A stretch of DNA of 64,000 nucleotides from JAWQFO01 sp033436665 (lineage in GTDB: Bacteria; Pseudomonadota; Alphaproteobacteria; Rhodobacterales; Rhodobacteraceae): assembly GCF_033436665.1 (NCBI RefSeq), contig NZ_JAWQFO010000002.1:434001-498000 (forward strand), given 5' to 3'. The translations under genes and the position numbers were made by a program. Numbering within the stretch: position 1 is the first letter of the stretch; each line of letters starts with the position of its first letter. A model generated the notes under the pieces. The model did not search any database. It was not told the DNA's origin and saw only the letters and a program-made list of their open reading frames with translations. Of the stretch, positions 1 through 7,454 are shown piece after piece.

Positions 1-189
1 GCCGATGTCTTCGCCCCCGGCGACCTCGCCCTGCAGGAGGCGGCGCGTCTCATCTTCGATCTCGAGGCCCGCCCGAAGGAACGGGCGCTGCGACAAATGT
101 CCGAAGCCTGGTCGCCCTGGCGCGCGGTTGCGGCGCGGTTGCTGTTCACCTACTACAGGCACGCCAAGGGAAGGGATGCCATCACATGA
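1..189 (+). CDS. DNA-3-methyladenine glycosylase II (AlkA-like), C-terminal end only
   Basis: Only the last 62 codons are in the window, open at the left edge in frame 1 and ending in TGA at 187-189. The segment contains 'AWSPWRAVAARLLFTYY', the tryptophan-rich C-terminal helix typical of AlkA-type HhH-GPD base-excision glycosylases, which remove alkylated purines from DNA. The catalytic Asp and the helix-hairpin-helix lie outside the window, so the assignment rests on this tail alone. Its stop overlaps the ATG of the esterase gene (ATGA), so the two are probably cotranscribed. Confidence 0.7.
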   Translation, partial: ADVFAPGDLALQEAARLIFDLEARPKERALRQMSEAWSPWRAVAARLLFTYYRHAKGRDAIT

Positions 190-851
190 CACGGGTTTTG
201 AATGCGGAGCGGCGTGCGCCGGCCTCGGGGGACACGCGCTCGGTCGTGGTGTTCCTGCACGGGTACGGGGCCAACGGCGCCGACCTGCTGGGTCTAGCCG
301 ATCCGTTGGCCGAACATCTGCCGGACACGCTGTTCGTGGCGCCCGACGCGCCCGAGGACTGTCCCGGCGCGCCAATGGGGTTCCAATGGTTCCCGATCCC
401 CTGGATCGACGGGTCGTCCGAGGAAGAGGCGATGCGCTCGATGGGCCAGTCGATCGACGATCTCAACGCCTTTCTCGACGCGCTGATGGTCGACGAGGAC
501 GTATTGCCCGAGCAGGTCGTGCTCTTCGGGTTCAGCCAGGGCACGATGATGAGCCTGCATGTCGCCCCGCGCCGCGAGGATGAGGTGGCCGGAATCGTCG
601 CCTTCTCGGGCCGGCTGCTGAACCCCGAGGCGCTGGAAGAGGAGACGCTTGTGCGTCCGCCGGTCCTGCTTGTGCATGGCGACGCCGACGAGGTGGTCCC
701 GCCGCAATCGCTGCCCGAAGCCGCCGAAGCCTTGCAGCAGGCGGGATGGAAGGAAGTCTACGCCCACGTGATGAAGGGGACCGGCCACGGCATCGCGCCG
801 GACGGGCTGTCGGTCGCCCTGGCCTTCATGCGCGACAAACTGCACCTCTGA
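186..851 (+). CDS. Alpha/beta-hydrolase, phospholipase/carboxylesterase family
   Basis: A 221-aa cytoplasmic serine hydrolase with no signal peptide. The full catalytic triad is visible: nucleophile Ser117 in GFSQG, Asp168 in HGDADEVVP and His201 in GTGHGI, with an oxyanion-type HGYGANG near residue 25. Length and motif order match the small carboxylesterase / lysophospholipase-like family (Abhydrolase_2, YpfH-like), which cleaves short acyl esters or thioesters; the natural substrate cannot be read from sequence. It starts inside the stop of the AlkA-like gene. A 584-nt spacer follows. Confidence 0.85.
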   Translation: MTRVLNAERRAPASGDTRSVVVFLHGYGANGADLLGLADPLAEHLPDTLFVAPDAPEDCPGAPMGFQWFPIPWIDGSSEEEAMRSMGQSIDDLNAFLDALMVDEDVLPEQVVLFGFSQGTMMSLHVAPRREDEVAGIVAFSGRLLNPEALEEETLVRPPVLLVHGDADEVVPPQSLPEAAEALQQAGWKEVYAHVMKGTGHGIAPDGLSVALAFMRDKLHL

Positions 852-948
852 GCACGTCTTGCAGCCAAAGCGCGGCGACCTCCAAAATCGCTTGTGTGAT
901 CGCGCCGGTAGAGCGACCGCGCTCCGGAGACCAAGTCCAATGACTCCT

Positions 949-972
949 CGACCGCGGCATCATCCGCGGTCG
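949..972. repeat. Perfect 9-bp inverted repeat, 6-nt loop
   Basis: CGACCGCGG, loop CATCAT, CCGCGGTCG. It sits about 100 nt downstream of the esterase stop. There is no T-run on either side, so if it terminates transcription it is not a textbook Rho-independent terminator; an operator for a dimeric regulator is equally possible. Confidence 0.45.
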
Positions 973-1331
973 TCTGCGCGCGCCTCTCTGCATGCGTCGT
1001 CGCAGTAGCGATATGGCGCGACCAAGATGGCAGTTTGGCTTCGTCCGGGCGAGGACCAGCGCGACCGATGGTTCGGCGAAAACTACAGGTGTCGCGACTA
1101 CTGCCGCACCGAGATTGTCGGATGCTACGCGACCCGGCGGATGGCGCCGGATGGCGCGGCGCAGGGTCGGTTACCATTTGGCGATTTGAGGCAGGCCCGG
1201 CAGTCCCGAAATTCGACGTCACGGCCGGGCGATGCCTCGGTAAGAGGTTGGAAAACCCTGTGGAAAACCGTCACGTCGCCGTTACGTAAGCGCTGTAGCG
1301 AAGAAGCGACATGTTGTGGCATTGCAAAGGC

Positions 1332-1359
1332 TTGTCAGATGCAAACCACGATATATAGT
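1332..1359 (+). promoter_or_regulatory. Putative sigma70-type promoter for the HNH gene
   Basis: TTGTCA (1332-1337), a 16-nt spacer and TATAGT (1354-1359) match the -35 and -10 consensus at five of six positions each. This is the best housekeeping-type promoter I found in the window. It would give a leader of about 70 nt before the ATG at 1436. Confidence 0.5.
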
Positions 1360-1435
1360 CATCAGGGACTCGAGGCGCCTCCGGTCTGGTGCCCGGGGAC
1401 CGGTGTGAGGGTCGGGCATAGGGTGATCGTGAGGC

Positions 1436-2020
1436 ATGGACGGCGATTTCAGAACTGAATTCACGCGGAACCCCGCGAGCCTGAAGCACCATCCGGCGCT
1501 GGTGCTCAACGCGGATTATCGCCCGCTCAGCTACTATCCGCTCTCGCTCTGGCCCTGGCAGGAAGCGGTCAAGGCCAAGTGGCTCGACCGAGTGGATATC
1601 GTGGCCGAATACGACGAGATCGTTCGAAGCCCGAGTATCGAGATCAGGATCCCTTCGGTGGTTGTCCTGAAAGATTACGTAAAACCCCAGAAGCGCGTGG
1701 CCTTCACGCGCTTCAATCTTTTTCTGCGGGACGAATTCCGCTGTCAGTACTGCGGCAGCAAGGGCGATCTGACCTTCGACCATGTGGTGCCGCGGGCATC
1801 GGGCGGCGTCACGAGCTGGCAGAACGTCGTCGCGGCCTGTGCGCCCTGCAACCTCAAGAAGGGCTCGAAGCCGCTGCATCGGACGGGCCTTTCACTGCGC
1901 AAACCGCCGCGCCAGCCTGGCGCGGAAGAGTTGCGCAACATGGGGCGCAAGTTCCCGCCCAACTACCTGCACGACAGCTGGATGGATTTCCTCTACTGGG
2001 ACGCCGAACTCGAGGCCTGA
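1436..2020 (+). CDS. HNH endonuclease family protein
   Basis: A 194-aa protein with a complete HNH module near the middle: zinc-binding CxxC at 103-106, DHVVPRASGG with Asp115-His116, Asn130 and a second CxxC at 135-138 followed by NLKKG. The N-terminal half (about 20-95) is the conserved region of a widespread chromosomal HNH group in alphaproteobacteria whose role is not established. The intact metal site predicts a divalent-metal nuclease. It is a single gene behind its own promoter, and its stop lies 6 nt from the stop of the convergent histidine kinase gene. Nothing suggests an intron or a restriction system next to it. Confidence 0.88.
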   Translation: MDGDFRTEFTRNPASLKHHPALVLNADYRPLSYYPLSLWPWQEAVKAKWLDRVDIVAEYDEIVRSPSIEIRIPSVVVLKDYVKPQKRVAFTRFNLFLRDEFRCQYCGSKGDLTFDHVVPRASGGVTSWQNVVAACAPCNLKKGSKPLHRTGLSLRKPPRQPGAEELRNMGRKFPPNYLHDSWMDFLYWDAELEA

Positions 2021-2026
2021 GCCGGA

Positions 2027-3136
2027 CTACTTCGCCGGGATGTCGAGAGTAAAGATCGTCTCTGCCGGGGTCGAGGCGACCTTGAGTTCGCCCTCATGCG
2101 CCTGGGCGATCTGGGAGGCGATATAAAGGCCGAGACCCAGACCGTTCTGGCTCTGCCGAACCTTTTCCCGGAAGAACGGGCGGAACAGGTGGCGCATGGC
2201 CTCCTCCGGGATCGGTTCGCCCTTGTTGGCGACCGACAGCATGAAACGGTCGGCCTGGCGCGTAGCGCTGACCCGAACCGCTTGCGCCTTGTCACCGTGC
2301 AGCACAGCGTTGGCCAGCAGGTTCGACAGCAATTGCCCGATGCGCGCCGGGTCGCAGTAGACGTCATCGAGATCTGACATCTCGAGCTCGATCGCCGCGC
2401 CGGTTGCCGAGCGCTGCTCGAAGACCACTTGCTCGAGCACGTCGCGCAGGCCGCTGCCAACACTGCGCTCCACCTTCAGCCCGTCGGCCTGCTTGGCACG
2501 GGCAAGGTCCATCAGGTTGTCGACAAGTTCGGCCATGCGGTCAGCGCTGCCCTGGATGCCACTCAGGATCTCGGCGGACGCGTCATCCTGCTCGCGCCGC
2601 ATCAGCATCCGAACGCCGGCGCCGATCGCGCTGATCGGGTTGCGCAAGTCGTGCCCCAGAACGGCGACGAACTGTTCGCGCAGCTCGGCCTCGCTGCGCT
2701 GACGCTGGATGATCTCGAGCCGACGCTTGTCGTCGGTCACGTCCCGCGCCGAGCAGAAATAGTGATCGCCTTCGGGAACGGCGACCCAGGCCAGCCAGCG
2801 CTGCTCGCCCATGCGTGTCTTGTAGCGATTCTCGAACCTCAGGACCGGATCGCCCGCGGTCAGCGTCTCGAAGGCGCGCACAGAAGCGGCAAGATCCTCC
2901 TCGGCGACGAATTCCGAGAAGTGATGTCCGACCATCTCGTCGTGCCTCCAGCCCAGCGTCCGCTGCCAGGCCGGGTTGACCGCTGCGAACTTGCCTTCAC
3001 CGTCGATGATGCAGAGCATGTCGGGGGTTACGCGCCAGGTCGCGCTGAGTTCCACCGGTAGTTCTTCGAATGCGTCTCTCAACCGAGCAATCCCTTTTCC
3101 TGATCGGCTGATAGCAGTCAAACCGCGCATGGTCAC
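2027..3136 (-). CDS. PAS-domain sensor histidine kinase, soluble, orphan
   Basis: A 369-aa kinase without membrane segments. A PAS domain covers about 30-135 (PDMLCIIDGEGKFAAVNPAW). The dimerisation and phosphoacceptor helix follows, with His162 in GHDLRNPISAIG. The HATPase domain shows an N box (CDPARIGQLLSNLLANAVLH), NKGEPIPEE and GLGLGLYIA. The 'HDLRNP' H-box places it in the bacteriophytochrome-like / PAS kinase branch. No response regulator is adjacent, so its partner is unknown. The start is GTG at 3136, with an in-frame ATG two codons later (3130); neither has a strong ribosome-binding site. The input signal probably enters through the cytoplasmic PAS domain. Confidence 0.88.
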   Translation of the reverse strand: MTMRGLTAISRSGKGIARLRDAFEELPVELSATWRVTPDMLCIIDGEGKFAAVNPAWQRTLGWRHDEMVGHHFSEFVAEEDLAASVRAFETLTAGDPVLRFENRYKTRMGEQRWLAWVAVPEGDHYFCSARDVTDDKRRLEIIQRQRSEAELREQFVAVLGHDLRNPISAIGAGVRMLMRREQDDASAEILSGIQGSADRMAELVDNLMDLARAKQADGLKVERSVGSGLRDVLEQVVFEQRSATGAAIELEMSDLDDVYCDPARIGQLLSNLLANAVLHGDKAQAVRVSATRQADRFMLSVANKGEPIPEEAMRHLFRPFFREKVRQSQNGLGLGLYIASQIAQAHEGELKVASTPAETIFTLDIPAK

Positions 3137-3251
3137 GAAGTTTGAACAGTCTGGTTAACCAAGCGTCGTGGCGTCATCGCGGTCCGGATCGGCGGGCTAC
3201 ACGGCCCGATTGGTGAATGTCCCGTGCGGCGGGTATACGTTCCATCAAGTC

Positions 3252-4034
3252 TCAGGCGGCGAGGTCGATCCAGACCGGCACGTGATCGGAGGGTTTTTCG
3301 CGCCCGCGCACCTCCTTGTCGATGCGGCAGTCGATCAGCAGATCGGCGGCCTGCGGGCTCAGCAGCAGGTGGTCGATGCGGATGCCGTTGTTGCGGTTCC
3401 ACGCGCCGGCCTGGTAGTCCCAGAAGCTGTAGTGTCCCGGCGCCTGCACGCGGGCACGGAAGGCATCCGTGAGTCCGAGATTGACCAGGCGGCGGAACGC
3501 TGAGCGGCTCTGCGGCAGAAACAGCGCATCGTCGCGCCAGCTGTCTGGTTTGGCGGCATCCTCGGCCTGCGGGATCACGTTGTAATCGCCGGCCAGCACG
3601 AAGGGCATCTCTTCGGAGAGCAGCGTCTCGGCGCGCGCCTGCAAACGCTCCATCCATGCCAGCTTGTAGTCGTACTTCGGACCCGGGGCAGGGTTTCCAT
3701 TAGGCAGGTAGAGGCCGCAGAGCCGCACGGCGTGGTCCCCTCCGGTCACAATGGCTTCGATCCAGCGGGCCTGTTCGTCGTCCGCGTCGCCCGGCAATCC
3801 TTGGCGCACGTCCTCCAGCGGCAGTTTTGACAGGATCGCCACGCCGTTGAAGCTTTTCTGCCCGTGGGTCTCGACGTTGTAGCCGCGATCCTCGAACAGT
3901 TCGCGCGGAAAGGTTTCGTCGAGCGACTTGATCTCCTGCAGCAGAACGACATCCGGCTTGGCCTCGTCAAGCCAGTCCGGAAGCGCCGCCGCGCGCGCCT
4001 TGATGCCGTTGATGTTGAAGGTTGCGATCTTCAT
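3252..4034 (-). CDS. xth: Exodeoxyribonuclease III / AP endonuclease
   Basis: A 260-aa endonuclease/exonuclease/phosphatase-fold protein acting in base-excision repair at abasic sites and 3' blocked ends. It begins MKIATFNINGIKAR and carries Glu34 (LLQEIK), the GDYNVIP motif (Asp150, Asn152), NNGIRIDHLL near 215 and the terminal PSDHVPV (Asp250, His251). These are the metal and catalytic residues of the ExoIII family. The ATG at 4034 is chosen because homologues start exactly there; the frame stays open to 4187 but that extension has no family counterpart. It stands alone, with a 385-nt spacer upstream. Confidence 0.94.
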   Translation of the reverse strand: MKIATFNINGIKARAAALPDWLDEAKPDVVLLQEIKSLDETFPRELFEDRGYNVETHGQKSFNGVAILSKLPLEDVRQGLPGDADDEQARWIEAIVTGGDHAVRLCGLYLPNGNPAPGPKYDYKLAWMERLQARAETLLSEEMPFVLAGDYNVIPQAEDAAKPDSWRDDALFLPQSRSAFRRLVNLGLTDAFRARVQAPGHYSFWDYQAGAWNRNNGIRIDHLLLSPQAADLLIDCRIDKEVRGREKPSDHVPVWIDLAA

Positions 4035-4233
4035 GGCCGATGCCTCCGCTGCGCTTGTCGTCAAGCTATCGCCGACGGCGCGGGAATCGGCAAGGCCGCG
4101 CGCCCCCGAAGCGGTGGCCATGCGGCCCCGATTCGCCGCTCTGACGAGCTTGATCCGGACCCCGGGAAGCGACGTTTCGTTAACCAATTTTGATTTTACT
4201 ACTTGGGGTTTTGGCCCGACAATCCCCGAACCC

Positions 4234-4318
4234 TGTGGATAAAAGTTTTTTCCAACGTCCGGTCGCAGCAGATACCCCGTCTCGTGAAGACCCTAGGCAT
4301 CCGAATTGCTGTGGATAA
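4234..4318 (+). promoter_or_regulatory. Two perfect DnaA-box 9-mers in a 385-nt spacer
   Basis: TGTGGATAA occurs at 4234-4242 and 4310-4318, same orientation, 76 nt apart. This is the exact reverse complement of the consensus DnaA box TTATCCACA. The whole spacer (4035-4419) has no gene and is more A+T-rich than its surroundings, particularly 4181-4215 and 4318-4360. A weak promoter-like TTAACA (4337-4342) with TATCTC (4359-4364) lies just downstream of the second box and would read into the 95-aa gene. The boxes could be a DnaA-titration site, a DnaA-regulated promoter or part of an origin; sequence alone does not decide. Confidence 0.45.
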
Positions 4319-4419
4319 CCAAAGGTAAACACATCCTTAACACGAAAAGTATTTGGCATATCTCCTGAAACGGGCAAGCTGTAATCACTCGACAATCCGA
4401 GCAACACGGGGATAGATAA

Positions 4420-4707
4420 ATGACTGCTCTGAAACAATTTTCCACCACTCACGACCATTTTGCGCCGGTTCCGGACGCGCTGTCTTCCGGCGCCTTCGGG
4501 GTGCGCGTGATTCGCTCTTCGGTAGCACCGGGATCGGACCTGCACCTGGGCGAGGACTGCGGTCTTTTCACCACCAGCTGCGAGCCCCGTATGGCCGATA
4601 CGCTGACGGGGGCCAGGACCGGTCTCTTCACCACCAGCTGCGATCCCGCGGCCGGATCGGGGATCTTAGACGGCGCATGGACCGGGCTTTTCAGCTCGGG
4701 ATCCTGA
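4420..4707 (+). CDS. Small protein with tandem GLFTTSC repeats, possible peptide precursor
   Basis: A 95-aa protein starting at ATG 4420 behind a GGGGA-type ribosome-binding site. Residues 1-45 form a leader-like segment. After it comes a motif of period 20-21: CGLFTTSCEP (47-56), TGLFTTSCDP (67-76) and a degenerate C-terminal TGLFSSGS (88-95). Cysteines are only at 47, 54 and 74. There is no signal peptide or membrane helix. It is followed after 34 nt by the 348-aa gene, so the two form a likely operon flanked by unrelated genes. I recognise no characterised family; I have an unverified memory of DUF-only Rhodobacteraceae families (possibly DUF6749 here and DUF6902 for the partner). A leader plus repeated core arrangement suggests a modified peptide, but this is inference. 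Confidence 0.75.
   Translation: MTALKQFSTTHDHFAPVPDALSSGAFGVRVIRSSVAPGSDLHLGEDCGLFTTSCEPRMADTLTGARTGLFTTSCDPAAGSGILDGAWTGLFSSGS
4560..4643 (+). repeat. Direct repeat inside the 95-aa gene
   Basis: The 24-mer at 4560-4583 (encoding part of CGLFTTSCE) recurs at 4620-4643 with one T/C difference, exactly 60 nt later. A third, shorter and diverged copy lies at about 4680-4703. The nucleotide identity is higher than the peptide requires, which points to recent duplication or ongoing homogenisation of the repeat. Confidence 0.8.
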
Positions 4708-4741
4708 CAGACCGGCAGATCCGACGCGGGGAGGACAGGCA

Positions 4742-5788
4742 ATGGGGAACGTCGTCTACATCGAGCCTTCGCGCCGGATCGGCCTGCAGGGTCGCCTTGC
4801 GGCCCTGTTGCAGGTCTTCGCCAGCCACCGCAAACGCCGGGACGACGTGTTCTGGCTCAAGGAAAACGCGGAGCTTCTCAACATCTGCGCCAACCTGGGC
4901 GCGCCGCTGGACCGCATCGACCTCGACCCCTACGCACGCTTCTATGCGGACCTTCCGCAGCGCCTTCGCTTTTTCCCGCAATACTATCGGTTCCTGCTGT
5001 CGATCTGTCTCGATCTGGAAGATCTCGGGATCGGCGGATCGCACGGACCGGAAATCTGCCGCCACGTCGCTGCCCTCGATCTTCCCGGCATGGAAATCTC
5101 CGATCTGCAACGCGCCGAGGCCGTCCGCCTTCTGGCCCGCGGTGGGGTGAAACAATGCGATGCGCATCTCGACAACCGCTTGCGCACCTTCATCGCCCGC
5201 TCCGACACCTTCGCGCTGCCCAACCGCAAGGCTGCCTACGAACTTACCCACATCGTCTTCTATCTCAGCGACTACGGTCGCTGCGATCCACTGCTCGACG
5301 ACCGTGCCATTACAGCGCTGGAGTTCGCGGGATTGCTGGCCTTTCTGGATCAGAACAGCGATCTGCTGGCCGAGGTTTGCATCGCGCTGCGATACGTCGG
5401 ACAGGCCCCGAGCGCCATCTGGGAGGGTTGGCTGGCACAAGGCCTGAACGGGTTCGCTGTGTCCCGATGCGGCAGCGGCATCGCGGACGACGACTATCAC
5501 GACTACCTCGTCACCGGTTGGTGGGCGCAGCTTGCCGGCCGGAGCGGGTTCAGGTGCGCCGGTCGAGCCGGCCAGAACAGTTTTGTCCGCCTGGATCGGA
5601 AGCCGGGGCCCTTGCGTCGGATGTCGGAGGTGATGTACCAGCTCGGCGCCGAGCGCCGGCGCGACTGGCACGTCATGCGCCCGACGATCGCCGACGCGCT
5701 CAGCCAGGAATGCTACGACATCCTTGCCGGCGCGGAACGCTCGTCCGACAGGTTCGGCGAGTTTTTCGAAGGCTTCGCGCGGGCCTGA
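4742..5788 (+). CDS. Conserved helical protein of unknown function, partner of the repeat peptide
   Basis: A 348-aa protein, ATG at 4742 behind GGGGAGGACAGGCA. It has no signal peptide or membrane segment and appears mostly alpha-helical. Notable blocks are LKENAELLNICANLGAPL (39-56), a patch rich in Phe/Tyr/Arg at 64-85, ELTHIVFYLSDYGR (167-180) with His170, and ADDDYHDYLVTGWW (248-261) with His253. Nine cysteines are scattered. The acidic and histidine residues in the last two blocks are candidates for an active or metal site. I cannot assign a family with an experimentally known activity. Its tight link to the Cys-repeat gene suggests it modifies, binds or exports that product. It ends 4 nt before the convergent erpA stop. 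Confidence 0.75.
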   Translation: MGNVVYIEPSRRIGLQGRLAALLQVFASHRKRRDDVFWLKENAELLNICANLGAPLDRIDLDPYARFYADLPQRLRFFPQYYRFLLSICLDLEDLGIGGSHGPEICRHVAALDLPGMEISDLQRAEAVRLLARGGVKQCDAHLDNRLRTFIARSDTFALPNRKAAYELTHIVFYLSDYGRCDPLLDDRAITALEFAGLLAFLDQNSDLLAEVCIALRYVGQAPSAIWEGWLAQGLNGFAVSRCGSGIADDDYHDYLVTGWWAQLAGRSGFRCAGRAGQNSFVRLDRKPGPLRRMSEVMYQLGAERRRDWHVMRPTIADALSQECYDILAGAERSSDRFGEFFEGFARA

Positions 5789-5792
5789 GGCT

Positions 5793-6116
5793 TCAGAGCG
5801 AGAAGGACGTGCCACAGCCGCAGCTGCTGGTCGCGTTCGGATTCTCGATCACGAACCGCGCGCCGATCAGCTCTTCGGAAAAGTCGATCGTGGCATCGGC
5901 GAGGAATGGCAGCGACACCGAATCCACGACGACCTTTTCGCCGCTGCCCTCCAGCACCAGGTCGTCCGACTTCGGCTCGTCGAGCGCGATGTCGTACTGG
6001 AACCCCGAGCAGCCTCCGCCCTCGACGGCCACGCGCAGCGCCTTGCCTTCCGAGGCCGCGCCGATCTCGGCCAGGCGTTCGAAGGCACGCGGTGTGACTT
6101 TCGGGGGCAGATTCAT
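5793..6116 (-). CDS. erpA: Iron-sulfur cluster insertion protein ErpA/HesB family
   Basis: A 107-aa A-type carrier that delivers Fe-S clusters to apoproteins. The three ligand cysteines are present: Cys36 in EGGGCSGFQY and Cys99/Cys101 in the C-terminal SCGCGTSFSL. The start at 6116 (MNLPPKVTPRAF) matches the usual family N-terminus; longer in-frame starts would add an unlikely extension. It is divergent from the dGTPase gene, with an 83-nt shared control region, an arrangement common in Rhodobacteraceae. Whether it is ErpA or IscA cannot be fixed by motif alone, but the single-gene context away from isc/suf favours ErpA. Confidence 0.9.
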   Translation of the reverse strand: MNLPPKVTPRAFERLAEIGAASEGKALRVAVEGGGCSGFQYDIALDEPKSDDLVLEGSGEKVVVDSVSLPFLADATIDFSEELIGARFVIENPNATSSCGCGTSFSL

Positions 6117-6199
6117 GTGTCGCGCTCCGTGGGACGGTTTCAATGGGCCGCTGGCTGCAATATAGAAACCGCAAGGACAGGCCACAAGGACCAGCCAGT

Positions 6200-7384
6200 A
6201 TGACGGCGCCCTATGCCTCTGATCCGGACACGGCCCGGGGACGGCTGGTGCCGGAGGAGGAAAGCACGTTCCGGTCGTGTTTTCAGCGCGACCGGGACAG
6301 GATCATCCATGCCAGCGCGTTCCGGCGCCTCAAGCACAAGACCCAAGTCTTCATCGAGCACGAGGGCGACTATTACCGCACGCGCCTCACGCATTCGATC
6401 GAGGTGGCACAGGTCGCACGCACGATCTCGGGGGCGCTGGGGCTCAACCCGGAATTGACCGAGGCGGTGGCGCTGGCGCACGATCTCGGTCATCCGCCCT
6501 TCGGGCATACCGGCGAGGACGCGCTGCAGGCGCTGATGGCGCCCTATGGCGGCTTCGATCACAACGCCCAGACTGTGCGCATCGTCACCCGTCTCGAACG
6601 CCACTACGCCGATTTCGACGGGCTGAACCTGACCTGGGAGACGCTCGAAGGCATCGCCAAGCACAACGGCCCGGTTGTGGGTGACATCCCCTGGGCGCTG
6701 GCTGACTACACCGCGCGGCACGATCTCGAGCTCGACAGCTTCGCCAGCGCCGAGGCGCAGGTTGCCGCGATCGCGGATGACGTGGCATACAACCACCACG
6801 ACCTGCACGACGGTCTGCGCGCCGAACTGTTCTCCACCGACGAACTGGCCGAACTGCCGATCCTCAACGCGTGTTTCGACCGCGTCGACAGGCTATACCC
6901 CGGTCTCAACTACTACCGACGGCGGCACGAGGCGTTGCGGCGCTTCTTCGGCGTACTGGTCGAGGACGTGATCGGCTTCGCACGCGCGCGACTGGCCGAG
7001 CTCGGTCCGGCTTCGGTCGCGGATATCCGCGGGGCAGGGCGCACGATCATCCGGTTTTCGGACGCGGTGTTCAACGATCTCAAGGTGATCCGAGCTTTCC
7101 TTTTTCAGCGCATGTACCGCGCACCCTCGGTCGTCGCCATGCGCAGCGAGGTGACGCAGGTGGTCAACGAGCTGTTTCCGTACTTCATGGACCACACCGA
7201 GCATCTGCCCAAGCAATGGCGCAAGGATGTCGAGGACGTCGAGGGCGAGACCGAGCTTGGCCGCATCGTCTGCGACTACATCTCCGGCATGACGGATCGC
7301 TTCGCGATCCAGGAGCACGCCCGGCTCATTCTCGGCCAGCCGGTCGATACGCGTGTCTTTCTGCCGCCGCTCGAAGGGCGCTGA
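6200..7384 (+). CDS. Deoxyguanosinetriphosphate triphosphohydrolase-like protein
   Basis: A 394-aa HD-domain enzyme that converts dNTPs (classically dGTP) to the nucleoside and triphosphate. The HD metal site is complete: His65 in RTRLTHSIEVAQ, His94-Asp95 in AHDLGHPPFGHTGE and a distal Asp in ADDVAYNHHD. Length and motifs fit the type-2 dGTPase group of alphaproteobacteria rather than the longer E. coli Dgt. The ATG at 6200 is chosen because the extension from 6143 lacks family similarity. It is followed after 70 nt by argS on the same strand. Confidence 0.92.
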   Translation: MTAPYASDPDTARGRLVPEEESTFRSCFQRDRDRIIHASAFRRLKHKTQVFIEHEGDYYRTRLTHSIEVAQVARTISGALGLNPELTEAVALAHDLGHPPFGHTGEDALQALMAPYGGFDHNAQTVRIVTRLERHYADFDGLNLTWETLEGIAKHNGPVVGDIPWALADYTARHDLELDSFASAEAQVAAIADDVAYNHHDLHDGLRAELFSTDELAELPILNACFDRVDRLYPGLNYYRRRHEALRRFFGVLVEDVIGFARARLAELGPASVADIRGAGRTIIRFSDAVFNDLKVIRAFLFQRMYRAPSVVAMRSEVTQVVNELFPYFMDHTEHLPKQWRKDVEDVEGETELGRIVCDYISGMTDRFAIQEHARLILGQPVDTRVFLPPLEGR

Positions 7385-7454
7385 GGCTCCGGCTTCCGAG
7401 TTGACCCGGCATGGGGGAATGGTAAGACGCGCTGACCCCAGACAGGACCAGACG

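Larger units (their letters stand above)
852..1435. other. 584-nt stretch without a convincing gene
   Basis: ORFs of up to about 150 codons cross this spacer on both strands, but none shows a recognisable domain, a good ribosome-binding site or amino-acid composition like its neighbours. It holds a perfect 9-bp inverted repeat (949-972), a DnaA-box-like TGTGGAAAA (1259-1267) and a good sigma70-type promoter (1332-1359) reading into the HNH gene. I checked for a tRNA or small-RNA fold and found none I can support. Confidence 0.5.

Noticed and set aside
870..975. Possible degenerate tRNA before the HNH gene
   Set aside because: Only the 9-bp inverted repeat folds; there is no D-arm, T-loop or acceptor stem of tRNA type.
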